Shown: positions 6,740-14,010 of the stretch, in pieces
How positions within the stretch are numbered: position 1 is the stretch's first letter
How the letters are laid out: every line of letters starts with the position of its first letter
Assembly (NCBI GenBank): GCA_021203115.1
Contig: JAJQBV010000057.1
Location: forward strand, 1-17,193
DNA: 17,193 nucleotides
Source of the DNA: Clostridiales bacterium
GTDB lineage: Bacteria; Bacillota; Clostridia; Lachnospirales; Lachnospiraceae
Reading direction: 5' to 3'
Position numbers and translations under genes: made by a program
Notes under the pieces: generated by a model
Seen by the model: only the letters and a program-made list of their open reading frames with translations
What the model was told of the DNA's origin: nothing
The model's database searches: none

Positions 6740-7505
6740 CGGGCGATATCACACGCGTCTGCCGCCGGGATGGCTGGCGCGTGAGCTTGGTTTCGGCATT
6801 TTGTGTTCCATGGGTGCGGCATTCGTCTTCTATCGTTCTGCGTGGGCGATGGTGCTCGGTGTGTTTCTCGTTCCTTTCTATATCAGCAGACGGAAGAAGC
6901 GGTGGATGCGGATGCGCACCCAGACCCTCCAGCGGCAGTTCATATCCGGCATGCAGATGGTGGCCGGATCCCTGACGGCCGGGTACTCTATGGAAAACGC
7001 ATGGAGAAAGGCGGAGGAGGAGCTCGCTGCACTGTACGGATCCGATGCGGAGTTTTGTATGCAGATGCACGGGATGAATCAGAGACTGGCGGTGAATGAG
7101 CCGTTGGAGAAGATTCTGTACGACTTTGCCATAGAGAGCGGAGTTCAGGAGATCCGGGATTTTTCCGAGGTGTTTTCCTATGCAAAGCGCAGCGGTGGGA
7201 ACCTGACGGAGATCATCCGGTCGACAACCGGACGGATGCAGAGAAAAGAGGAGATTCTGGCGGATATTGAGGCGGCTGTCGCCTCAAAGAAAATGGAGTT
7301 AAGGATGATGGATCTGCTGCTTCCGGGGATTCTTCTGTTTGTGACGGTCAGTTCGCCCTCCTATGTCAGCGCGCTGTACCATAACGCATTGGGCATAGCG
7401 GCGATGAGTGTCTGTCTGGCCGGGTATCTGGGATGTATGTATTGGGCTGAGCGGCTGACGGACATTCCGGGTTCACGGGCTGCGGTATGTAAGATGAAGA
7501 GATAG
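6633..7505 (+). CDS. tadB: TadB-like inner membrane platform protein (N-terminus uncertain)
   Basis: TadB belongs to the T2SSF/GspF family and forms, with TadC, the membrane platform on which CpaF acts. ATG 6633 is preceded by GAGAGGGG and gives 290 residues, but its first 107 bases lie inside the end of cpaF in another frame and encode an unusual Lys/Arg-rich peptide. Typical family sequence begins near residue 44: LPPGWLARELGFG, then a hydrophobic pair at about 52-84, a cytoplasmic helical domain with AGSLTAGYSMENAW (111-124), FAIESGVQEIRDFSEVFSYA (165-184) and KRSGGN, and two more membrane helices at about 227-241 and 252-270. An alternative is a GTG at 6736 overlapping the cpaF stop as GTGA, which needs one extra base near 6746. 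The body of the gene is intact and confident; only the start is in doubt. Confidence 0.82.
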   Translation: MAYGKKKKIYSTPKSFRLKDWRRRTGNFSDQHRRGDGRYHTRLPPGWLARELGFGILCSMGAAFVFYRSAWAMVLGVFLVPFYISRRKKRWMRMRTQTLQRQFISGMQMVAGSLTAGYSMENAWRKAEEELAALYGSDAEFCMQMHGMNQRLAVNEPLEKILYDFAIESGVQEIRDFSEVFSYAKRSGGNLTEIIRSTTGRMQRKEEILADIEAAVASKKMELRMMDLLLPGILLFVTVSSPSYVSALYHNALGIAAMSVCLAGYLGCMYWAERLTDIPGSRAAVCKMKR

Positions 7506-7565
7506 ATTGAGAAAACACCGAGATCGGGGAAGCTGCGGGGGATACTCGCGTCCCACAGAAGAAGT

Positions 7566-8807
7566 GTGTGGATCCTTGCCCTGACGGCGCTGTTGGCTGC
7601 AGGGATATGGGTTCGTGATCGGGCGGATGAGGAGAATTCTGCCGGGATCGTAGAGCGCGGCGAAGAGGGAGAAAGCGTCGAGAGCCGCACGTTCCTGTTT
7701 TGGCTGGACTCGCCGGAAACGGATCTGGGGGATTCCGACGGAGAGCAGGCGGGAACAGAGAAACAGGAACTTGAGCTGGAGGTCGCTGCCGTCCGGCGAA
7801 GCAGTGAGGAGATTGCGGAATTGCTGGAGGAGGCGGTGACCGGGTGGGAAGCGGAATATCTGGGGGAGAATGCCTCCGCAAACGAGGTGCGGCAGGATTT
7901 GGTTTTTCCCGTATCGGCCTGTGATGGGCTGGTTGCGGTTTCCTATGAGAGCGGTGATCCCGGTATTCTCGCCGAAGACGGGACGGTTGCGGCGGATGAA
8001 CTTGGGGAAGAGGGGGAACTGGTACAATTTTCAGTCCGCTTTTCCTACGACGATGTTACACAGATCGAGACCTACACGGTTCTCGTTCTGCCGCCGGAGG
8101 AAGGAAGTGCGGAGTGGATGGCAAGGGAGCTTGCAAAAGCAGCGCAGCAGGCAGAGGAGGAGAGTCGGGAAGCGGCGGCGTTTGCGCTTCCGGATTCGGT
8201 TGCGGGGTATCGTGTGATCTGGGTTGCGGAGGAGAACCGGCAGTGGCTGTTTGTCCTGCTTATCGGGGTAACGGCGGCGGTCTGTTTGGAGAGAAAAGAG
8301 AAACAGGACGAAAAAGCGCGGCAGAAAAGGAGAAGGGAGCAGCTTGCGTTTGAATACCCGCAGATGATAGACCGGTTTGCCGTACTGCTGGACAGCGGCA
8401 TGACGATTCGCAGGGCGTGGGAACGGATCCTTGCGGGAGAGCGGCAGAGCGCGGGAGGACGTGGGGGCGTCAGACCGGGCGAGTGCGTTTTTCTGGAGGA
8501 GATGCGGATCACGTACCGTGAGATCAGAGAGGGGAGAGGCGAGCGGGAGGCGTATGAGCGGTTCGGCAGCCGTATCGGCGTGTTGCCGTACCGCAGATTC
8601 AGCTCCATACTGGCACAGAACCTGTCAAGGGGGACACGGGACATTCGGGAGCTGCTGCAGCGGGAATCCGAGGATGCTCTGGAGATGCGGCGAAACCGGG
8701 CGCGGAAAATGGGAGAAGAGGCCGGGTCAAAGCTTTTATTTCCGATGCTGATCATGCTGGTGCTGGTTCTGGTCGTTCTGCTTTTGCCGGCGCTGACCGG
8801 TATGTAG
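7566..8807 (+). CDS. TadC-like platform protein with extracytoplasmic Ig-like domain
   Basis: Encodes 413 residues from GTG 7566, though the true start is probably at or near 7506: the frame is open back to the tadB stop and the added residues (EKTPRSGKLRGILASHRRS) make a proper basic cytoplasmic end before the first membrane helix. Domains in order (GTG numbering): membrane helix 1-17; Glu-rich extracytoplasmic linker to about 80; an Ig-like domain at about 105-176 with the DLVFP, GILAEDGTV and YTVLVLPPE pattern of atrophied bacterial Ig (Big) domains; membrane helix 227-241; a charged cytoplasmic T2SSF-like helical domain 255-385 with LLDSGMTIRRAWERI; a final membrane helix 390-410. The C-terminal half matches TadC. 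The insertion of a secreted domain into a pilus platform protein is unusual compared with proteobacterial TadC, but I recall the same layout in other Lachnospiraceae. Confidence 0.78.
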   Translation: MWILALTALLAAGIWVRDRADEENSAGIVERGEEGESVESRTFLFWLDSPETDLGDSDGEQAGTEKQELELEVAAVRRSSEEIAELLEEAVTGWEAEYLGENASANEVRQDLVFPVSACDGLVAVSYESGDPGILAEDGTVAADELGEEGELVQFSVRFSYDDVTQIETYTVLVLPPEEGSAEWMARELAKAAQQAEEESREAAAFALPDSVAGYRVIWVAEENRQWLFVLLIGVTAAVCLERKEKQDEKARQKRRREQLAFEYPQMIDRFAVLLDSGMTIRRAWERILAGERQSAGGRGGVRPGECVFLEEMRITYREIREGRGEREAYERFGSRIGVLPYRRFSSILAQNLSRGTRDIRELLQRESEDALEMRRNRARKMGEEAGSKLLFPMLIMLVLVLVVLLLPALTGM

Positions 8808-8825
8808 GGGAAGGAGAAAAGAATA

Positions 8826-9014
8826 ATGACGAAGATAATGATGAAAATCCGGGAAATCAGTCACCTGATGAGGGAGGAGGACGGGATCGGAACCGTGGAG
8901 ATTATATTGATACTGGTTGTGATTATCGGCCTGATCCTCATTTTCAAAAATCAGCTTACGACGCTGGTGAACAATACGTTTTCCAACATCAGCAACCAGG
9001 CGGGGACCCTCTGA
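8826..9014 (+). CDS. Flp-type IVb prepilin (Flp1-like)
   Basis: Encodes 62 residues from ATG 8826, with AAGGAG nine bases upstream. This is the likely major pilin subunit. Residues 1-20 form a basic leader ending in EEDG, then IGTVEIILILVVIIGLILIF. Cleavage after Gly20 would leave a 42-residue mature pilin with Glu at position 5, the standard rule for Flp pilins, and a hydrophobic N-terminal helix that packs into the fibre core. The short polar tail (QLTTLVNNTFSNISNQAG) is also typical. The prepilin peptidase encoded at 11477 is the expected processing enzyme. Its stop overlaps the next start by one base (TGATG), implying translational coupling. This is the clearest single marker of a Tad locus in the window. 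Confidence 0.88.
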   Translation: MTKIMMKIREISHLMREEDGIGTVEIILILVVIIGLILIFKNQLTTLVNNTFSNISNQAGTL

Positions 9015-10522
9015 TGAAAAAGGGCAGCATTACGATTTTTCTGGCGTTGCTGCTGACCTGCTTTTTCTCAGCGGTCTTTGCCTTTCTGGAGGCGGCCCGC
9101 GTCTGCGGACTGAAAGCCAACGCGCAGATCAGCACCCTGCAGGCGAGGGATACGGTGCTTGCCTCTTACAACCGCGATGTATGGGAAAATTATCATCTGA
9201 TGTTCTGGGAGGCAGAGGAGGGCGACCTCCCGGAGCTGGATGGTTTTGAAGCGCTGCAGCAGTCCGCGATTGAGGGGAATCTGACGGCTGCGGATGCGGT
9301 TCAGGATAATTATTATATGCTTCAGGTTCATCTCTCAGAGGTCACGACCACGGCTTACCAGCTTGCATCCGATGACGGGGGAAATGCGTTTCGGGAACAG
9401 GCGGCGCAGATGATGAAGCAGAATCTGGGGGAAACGGCGGCGCAGGCGATGATGGCGTGGATCACGGGGGAGGACGAATCTGCGCAGACGGATCTGGAGG
9501 AAGAGGCGTTGGAGGCGCTGGAAGCTCTGGAGTCCGCAGCTGCGGGAGATGCGCAGACGGAAGGAGGTACGGCCTCCCCGGATGCGGGTACATCGGGCGG
9601 ATCCGCTGATGACGGCGGGGTGTCATCCTCCGGCGCGGAGGCGGCGCTTCCGGAGGTGAAAATGACGGAGAATCCTCTGGAATGGGTAAAAAAGATGAGA
9701 AAGAACGGGATTCTTGCGATCGTTTTGCCGGAGGAGAGCATTTCGCAGAAATCCATCGAGCTAAGCGGATGTGTCGGGAACCGCACGCTGGAGAGCGGGA
9801 GTTTGACCGTGTCCGAAAGTGAAACGGTTACGGATAAGCTGTTGTTCTATCTCTATCTGGATCAATATTTTCTGGATGCATCGAAGGATTCCGGCGACCA
9901 CGCGCTGGATTATGAGTTGGAATATATGATCGCGGGAAAGGCCGGGGATCAGGAGAACCTGAAAGCGGTTGTGCGCCGCCTTCTCCTGCTGCGCGAGGCG
10001 GCGAATCTGGTTTATCTGGAGACGAACGCGGAGAAGCAGCGGGAGGCGGCTGCGATTGCAACGGTGTTGGTATCCATGGTAGGACAGCCGGAGCTGGAAC
10101 CGCTGGTGCAGCAGGGGCTGCTGGCGGCGTGGGCCTATGCGGAGTCCATCAGTGATGTCCGGATTCTGCTGGAGGGCGGCAAGGTCTCTCTGGTAAAGAC
10201 GGCGGATCAGTGGCATACGGAGCTTGGCAGTCTGTCATCCTCCGTTTACGCGGCAGAGGGGAGCAGCCAGACAAAAGGTCTGTCCTATGCCAACTATCTG
10301 CAGATCCTTATGTGGACGACCTCAGAGCAGAAGCTGACACAGCGGGCAATGGATATGGTGGAAAAGAATACCGGCACAGCGATGGATCAGATGGTGTGCA
10401 GGGCGGTATGTAAATACGAGTATGAGGCGTACCCTCTGTTCTGGAATCTTGTTACTCTCGGACAGAATTCATTCGGGACGCTGCATTTTACGGACGAGTC
10501 CGGAATTTATTTTTTAGAGTAG
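9014..10522 (+). CDS. DUF5702-family Tad-locus surface protein
   Basis: Encodes 502 residues from ATG 9014, overlapping the pilin stop by one base. Residues 1-30 (KKGSITIFLALLLTCFFSAV then FAFLEAARV) form a class III signal-like or anchor helix, and the following segment ARDTVLASYNRDVWENYHLMF is the hallmark of DUF5702 proteins, which recur in clostridial Tad operons. The rest is predicted extracytoplasmic. Residues about 155-215 are a low-complexity Ala/Glu/Gly/Ser linker, followed by a mainly helical domain (DKLLFYLYLDQYF, LLLREAANLVYLETNAEKQ). It probably plays the part that TadG plays in Gram-negative systems, a minor pseudopilin or a link between the pilus and the cell wall; that is inference from position and topology. 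It has no frameshift, unlike several neighbours. Confidence 0.8.
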   Translation: MKKGSITIFLALLLTCFFSAVFAFLEAARVCGLKANAQISTLQARDTVLASYNRDVWENYHLMFWEAEEGDLPELDGFEALQQSAIEGNLTAADAVQDNYYMLQVHLSEVTTTAYQLASDDGGNAFREQAAQMMKQNLGETAAQAMMAWITGEDESAQTDLEEEALEALEALESAAAGDAQTEGGTASPDAGTSGGSADDGGVSSSGAEAALPEVKMTENPLEWVKKMRKNGILAIVLPEESISQKSIELSGCVGNRTLESGSLTVSESETVTDKLLFYLYLDQYFLDASKDSGDHALDYELEYMIAGKAGDQENLKAVVRRLLLLREAANLVYLETNAEKQREAAAIATVLVSMVGQPELEPLVQQGLLAAWAYAESISDVRILLEGGKVSLVKTADQWHTELGSLSSSVYAAEGSSQTKGLSYANYLQILMWTTSEQKLTQRAMDMVEKNTGTAMDQMVCRAVCKYEYEAYPLFWNLVTLGQNSFGTLHFTDESGIYFLE

Positions 10523-10547
10523 GAGACTGGAGAAAGGAGGCGGGCAT

Positions 10548-10689
10548 ATTACAGTGCTTTTGCAAAGATACAAAATACAGAACAGGCACAGTCAAAATCT
10601 ACAAAAATCTCTCTCAAATCAAATGCGGATGCTCTCTGGTTTTGTTACTTATGTATCCCACTATACTGCACACGCAAAAGCACTGCAAT
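10548..10689. repeat. Inverted repeat pair flanking the 5' end of the tadE-like gene
   Basis: CAGTGCTTTTGC at 10552-10563 and its exact reverse complement at 10674-10685; the match extends outward to 16 of 16 positions with one mismatch. The enclosed ~110 bases are visibly more AT-rich than the flanks. No target-site duplication is obvious. Confidence 0.7.
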
Positions 10690-11429
10690 GTGTCCGCGCA
10701 AGAGCCAGCTTTACGGTGGAGGCTGCCTTCGTGCTCCCGGTTTTCCTGTTTGCGGCGGTGGTTGTGATCGGTGTGTTTCCGGTGATTTCGCTGCAGGCGC
10801 AGGTGAATGCCGGCCTGCAGTACGCGGCGCGGATGACGGCGGTTTCTTTTCAGGACAGCGAGGAGGAGCATGAGATGATTTCTCTGGCGGAGGCGGAGGT
10901 TTTGTTTTGCACTTACATGAGAGAGCACGGATATGAGGAATCCGTTCTGCCGACGGGTCTGATCGGTGTCTCTCTGCTCTCCTCCGATCTGTCCGGCGAT
11001 TATGTAACGCTGGTTGCGACCTATGAGGCGCAGCTGCCGGTTTCGTTTTGGAGACTTGATTCGCTGCCGGTAAAACAGTGCGTCAGCATGAAAAAGTGGA
11101 CCGGGGATATCGGCGGGACGGAGGACGGGGAGGATGAATATGTCTACATCACGCCGGAGGGGACTGCCTACCATAAGAGCGCGGAGTGTTCCTATCTGAA
11201 GCTGTCAGTGCGGAGCGTGCCGGTCGCCGCACTGGATACTCTACGAAATCGGAGCGGCGGCATCTATTATGCCTGTAGCTGTTATCAGGGAAGTACCATG
11301 GCCTACATCACGGATTACGGGACGCAGTATCACGGAGATTTGTCCTGCAGCGGCTTGAAACGGACGATCTACAGAGTCCGCGCAGATCAGGCGGGGGATC
11401 GCCATGCCTGCTCAAAGTGTTGTCCGTAA
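10554..11429 (+). CDS. TadE-like pseudopilin with two C-terminal Cys/His repeats
   Basis: Encodes 291 residues from GTG 10554, with GGAGG 13 bases upstream (a long spacing); ATG 10623 is the alternative but has no ribosome binding site. Residues 52-80 (SFTVEAAFVLPVFLFAAVVV onwards) are the TadE signature, a pilin-like helix with Glu five residues after a likely cleavage site (RARA before SFTVE; Ala rather than Gly precedes the cut). The preceding ~47 residues are atypically long for TadE and are encoded inside the inverted-repeat segment. The C-terminal third holds two tandem copies (about 197-244 and 250-290) of a unit starting YIT..GT.YH, then Cys, and ending ACS.C: His207, Cys212, Cys241, Cys243 and His260, Cys265, Cys286, Cys289. 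Similar YH...C...CxxC units occur at the ends of some Firmicute nucleases and surface proteins. Metal binding or disulfides are both possible. Confidence 0.78.
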   Translation: MLLQRYKIQNRHSQNLQKSLSNQMRMLSGFVTYVSHYTAHAKALQCVRARASFTVEAAFVLPVFLFAAVVVIGVFPVISLQAQVNAGLQYAARMTAVSFQDSEEEHEMISLAEAEVLFCTYMREHGYEESVLPTGLIGVSLLSSDLSGDYVTLVATYEAQLPVSFWRLDSLPVKQCVSMKKWTGDIGGTEDGEDEYVYITPEGTAYHKSAECSYLKLSVRSVPVAALDTLRNRSGGIYYACSCYQGSTMAYITDYGTQYHGDLSCSGLKRTIYRVRADQAGDRHACSKCCP

Positions 11430-11476
11430 TCGGTCGAGTGGCCCGGGAGCTACAATGAAAAAAGTTGGGGAAAAAT

Positions 11477-11908
11477 ATGGCAAATCAGGTGAGCGAGTGT
11501 GTTTTGCTGGGATTTTTGTTTATTCTGGCATGGATTGATCTGAAAAAGAAAGAGGTGCCGGTTATACTGGCGGGCGCATGCGGAGCGGAGGGATTGTGGA
11601 TTTCCTGTTTTTTGACAGATCTCTCATGGGGAGAGATGCTGGGCGGAAGCTGTGTCGGCGGAATTCTGCTCCTGAGTGCGTTGGCGACAAGAGAGAGCAT
11701 CGGAGTCGGGGACGGGCTGGTGTTTTGCGCGACGGGATTGTATCTGGGTCTGTGGCAAAACATCGAGCTGTTGCTGCTGGCCGCCGTTTCCTGCGGAGCC
11801 GTTGGGGGCGTTCTGCTTCTTGGCAGAAAATGTACGCGGAAAGAAAGATTGCCGTTTCTTCCGTTTGTCCTGGCAGCATGGGTAGGTATGCTGGCGCTCG
11901 GCGGATAG
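11477..11908 (+). CDS. Prepilin peptidase, A24 (TadV/CpaA) family
   Basis: Encodes 143 residues from ATG 11477; a weak G-rich site precedes it and an upstream TTG at 11465 is also in frame. It is a polytopic membrane aspartic protease that cuts leaders from Flp and TadE-type prepilins. The two catalytic Asp residues are visible: Asp21 in AWIDLKKKEVP and Asp79 in the GxGD motif GVGDG. The length fits the short TadV/CpaA type, which lacks the N-terminal methylase domain of PilD. Hydrophobic helices occur at about 8-20, 29-47, 57-70, 82-95, 99-115 and 126-142. It lies inside the Tad operon, between two TadE-like genes that would be among its substrates. Both catalytic residues are intact, so processing should work even if the ATPase gene is broken. 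Confidence 0.85.
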   Translation: MANQVSECVLLGFLFILAWIDLKKKEVPVILAGACGAEGLWISCFLTDLSWGEMLGGSCVGGILLLSALATRESIGVGDGLVFCATGLYLGLWQNIELLLLAAVSCGAVGGVLLLGRKCTRKERLPFLPFVLAAWVGMLALGG

Positions 11909-11951
11909 GGCAGTTTGGGCGGTTCGGAAAAGGATGCGGAAAGGAAAACGG

Positions 11952-12245
11952 ATGGATATGACGAGAAAGAAACCGGGTCGGATCGGAAAGACCGGAGTGA
12001 AAAATGACGGAGAAGGTATTCTGGGACGCAGGCTGCGGGCCTGCCGCGGATCCTTTACCGTGGAGGCTGTGTTCCTCTTTCCGATCATTATTCTGCTGAT
12101 CGCGTTTATGCTGCATCTCTCTATGGACTGGTATGAAAATGTCCGGCAGACCTGCGAGGATGTGGATGCGTTGATTGAACTGGATACAAGAACGTATTTT
12201 TTGCGGCAGGATATGCTGGAAGGAATATGGGAGGCGCTGCAGTGA
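11952..12245 (+). CDS. Small TadE-like pseudopilin
   Basis: Encodes 97 residues from ATG 11952, with AAAGGA six bases upstream; ATG 11934 is in frame but less well placed. A basic N-terminus ends in RACRG, then SFTVEAVFLFPIIILLIAFM, the TadE pattern with Gly before the presumed cut and Glu at position 5 of the mature protein. The remaining ~50 residues (DWYENVRQTCEDVDALIEL) are polar and helical. It would be a minor pilin processed by the adjacent prepilin peptidase. The next gene starts 24 bases downstream, in the same operon. It is much shorter than the other TadE-like protein here and lacks the Cys/His repeats. Confidence 0.75.
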   Translation: MDMTRKKPGRIGKTGVKNDGEGILGRRLRACRGSFTVEAVFLFPIIILLIAFMLHLSMDWYENVRQTCEDVDALIELDTRTYFLRQDMLEGIWEALQ

Positions 12246-12269
12246 AAAGCGCCATGAAAGGGCAAAGAG

Positions 12270-13431
12270 ATGAAGGTCGAATATTTGAGGACGGCAAAGA
12301 AAAGCCATATGATTGTGAAGGAGGCGGATTATCCGTTTGAGCAATATGCTTTAAAAATGATTCAGAATAACAGGATCCCCTGCCTTTTGCAGTTTCAGGT
12401 GATCATAGAGGATGGAAAAGTTGAATACTGTATGATGTGACGGGGATGCAGTCTCTGGAGAAGCAGTATTCTCTGGAGGCGGTGGAAAAAAACAACTGTG
12501 CCTCCTGCTGGAAAACCTGATTGGGATGAAGTCTGTTATGGAAGAATATCTGTTGGACGATGCGGATATTTATTTCTCAACGGGGATGATTTATTTTGAC
12601 CGTTTTTCAAAACAGCTCCGCTTTTGTTATATACCGGGACTTCGGGAAGAGCGGACACAGGGGGTAAAGGAGTTATTTGAGGAGATCCTTCAAAAGCTGG
12701 ATCACTCGGAACCGGCCGCCGTCCGGATCGGGTATGAGATGTATGAGCGCTGCGCACAGTCGGATTTTGTGATTTCGGACTGTGTGGAGTGCCTGCAGGT
12801 AGCCCGGGAGGAAAATATACCTGCCGGACAGGGGATCGCCGGAGCCGTGAAGTGCCCTGCGCAGGAAGAGACAGACGCGGAACGGACCGGGTATGGAAAG
12901 AAGAGCAACGGTCTGCTCCCCGCAGACCGGAGCGAGCCGGATTTTCCGACGGAGGAAGCGCCGCAGGAACGCGGACGCCGAAGAAAAGAGCGGCGCGGAA
13001 AGAAAAAAATCCGGTATAGGGAAATTCTGGAGGAGGAGCGGGAAATTCTCTACGCGGCGGAAAATATCGGCGGGAGCGGGCAGACAGAGGTTTTCTCGGA
13101 ACAGAATCTGGTAAAGACATGGGAACTGGCGTACCGGGGAGATGGGATGGAGAAGGATATCTGCCTGACGGATTTTCCGTTCTGGATCGGCACAGACAGT
13201 CAGAAGGTAAACGGGGTGCTGCAGTCCAGAACGGTCAGCCGGATTCATGCCAGATTGTCTCTGCAGGAGGACAGGCTTTTTATAGAAGACTATAATTCAA
13301 CGAACGGAACCTATCTGAACCGCAAACTGATACCGATGAATACACCGACGGAGGTGCGTGAGGGAGACAGTCTAGTCTTTGCCACGGAGGAATTCTCGAT
13401 ATTGTGTCGGCGGTCTGTCGGAATGGATTGA
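12270..13431 (+). pseudogene. DUF6382-FHA protein of the Tad locus, broken by two 1-base deletions
   Basis: Three reading frames join into one protein. Frame A starts at ATG 12270 (MKVEYLRTAKKSHMIVKEAD) and reaches KVEYC before a stop at 12438. Frame B, needing one extra base at about 12431, reads DVTGMQSLEKQYSLEAVEK to an A7 run at 12486-12492. Frame C, needing one extra A, reads QLCLLLENLIGMKSVMEEYL and continues open to the stop at 13429. With both bases restored the length is exactly 387 codons plus stop. The N-terminal ~165 residues match DUF6382. A basic, charged linker follows, and the C-terminal ~90 residues form an FHA domain (FPFWIGTD, RTVSRIHARL, DYNSTNGTYLN), which binds phosphothreonine and here retains the key Arg, Ser and Asn. 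An ATG at 12526 could express only the C-terminal 301 residues. The role is probably phospho-dependent regulation of the pilus machine. Confidence 0.8.
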
Positions 13432-13456
13432 TTTTTCAGGGCGAATTCTTTATACT
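13428..13456 (+). promoter_or_regulatory. Promoter of the HIT-family gene
   Basis: TTGATT at 13428-13433, a 17-bp spacer, and TATACT at 13451-13456. The -35 box overlaps the stop codon of the FHA gene. A GTGATT/AATCAC stem with a 3-base loop (13473-13487) lies in the short leader. Confidence 0.65.
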
Positions 13457-13518
13457 GAAAACACAGTAAACGGTGATTTTGAATCACAGATGAGATGAAT
13501 TGCGACAGGAGGTTTTCA

Positions 13519-13935
13519 ATGATGAAGGATGACAATTGTATTTTCTGCAAACTGGCCTGCGGAAACATTCCGACCAATGTGATCTATGAGGACGAGATGT
13601 TCACGGTTATTCTGGACGCCAGCCCGGCGACACGGGGACATGCGCTGATTCTGCCGAAGTACCACGCGGCGAATATTTATGATCTGCCGGACGAGTATGC
13701 CTCGAAGGTTTTTGTTTTGGCGAAAAAGCTTGCCACGAAGATGACGGATGTCTTAAAATGTGCCGGATTTAATATTGTGCAGAACAATGGAACGGTAGCA
13801 GGACAGACTGTCTTTCATTTCCACATGCATCTGATTCCGCGTTATATCGGTGATGGGAACGAGGAAAAGCTCGGATGGAATCATGCGGATTTGTCCGAGG
13901 AGGAGATTGCAGAGGTGTGCAGGGAGCTCGCGTAA
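13519..13935 (+). CDS. HIT-family nucleotide hydrolase/transferase-like protein
   Basis: Encodes 138 residues from ATG 13519, six bases after AGGAGG; ATG 13522 follows directly. HIT proteins are cytoplasmic nucleotide-binding enzymes that cleave nucleoside phosphoramidates, dinucleoside polyphosphates or similar adducts. The catalytic His triad is at 100-104 in VFHFHMHLIPR. Cys7 and Cys10 (DNCIFCKL), with His49 and His100, form the zinc site typical of the bacterial Hit subgroup. The middle (SPATRGHALILPKYHA) is also a strong family match. Length is normal and the frame is intact. It has its own promoter and is not part of the Tad operon. It converges on murG with 75 bp between them, where I see no convincing terminator, only a weak CGGCA/TGCCG pair. 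Confidence 0.93.
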   Translation: MMKDDNCIFCKLACGNIPTNVIYEDEMFTVILDASPATRGHALILPKYHAANIYDLPDEYASKVFVLAKKLATKMTDVLKCAGFNIVQNNGTVAGQTVFHFHMHLIPRYIGDGNEEKLGWNHADLSEEEIAEVCRELA

Positions 13936-14010
13936 ACTCTGCTGACGGCGTCTCCCTGCGGAATGGTTTTCATATTTGAGATGTCGGCATAGCTGATACT
14001 GCCGGAAACC

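Noticed and set aside
11562..12344. A 260-residue minus-strand open frame
   Set aside because: It is antisense to the prepilin peptidase, the small TadE gene and the FHA gene start, and its composition is that of a shadow frame.
13936..14010. A terminator between the convergent HIT and murG genes
   Set aside because: Only a 5-bp CGGCA/TGCCG pair with a 10-base loop and no T run is present, which is too weak to call.
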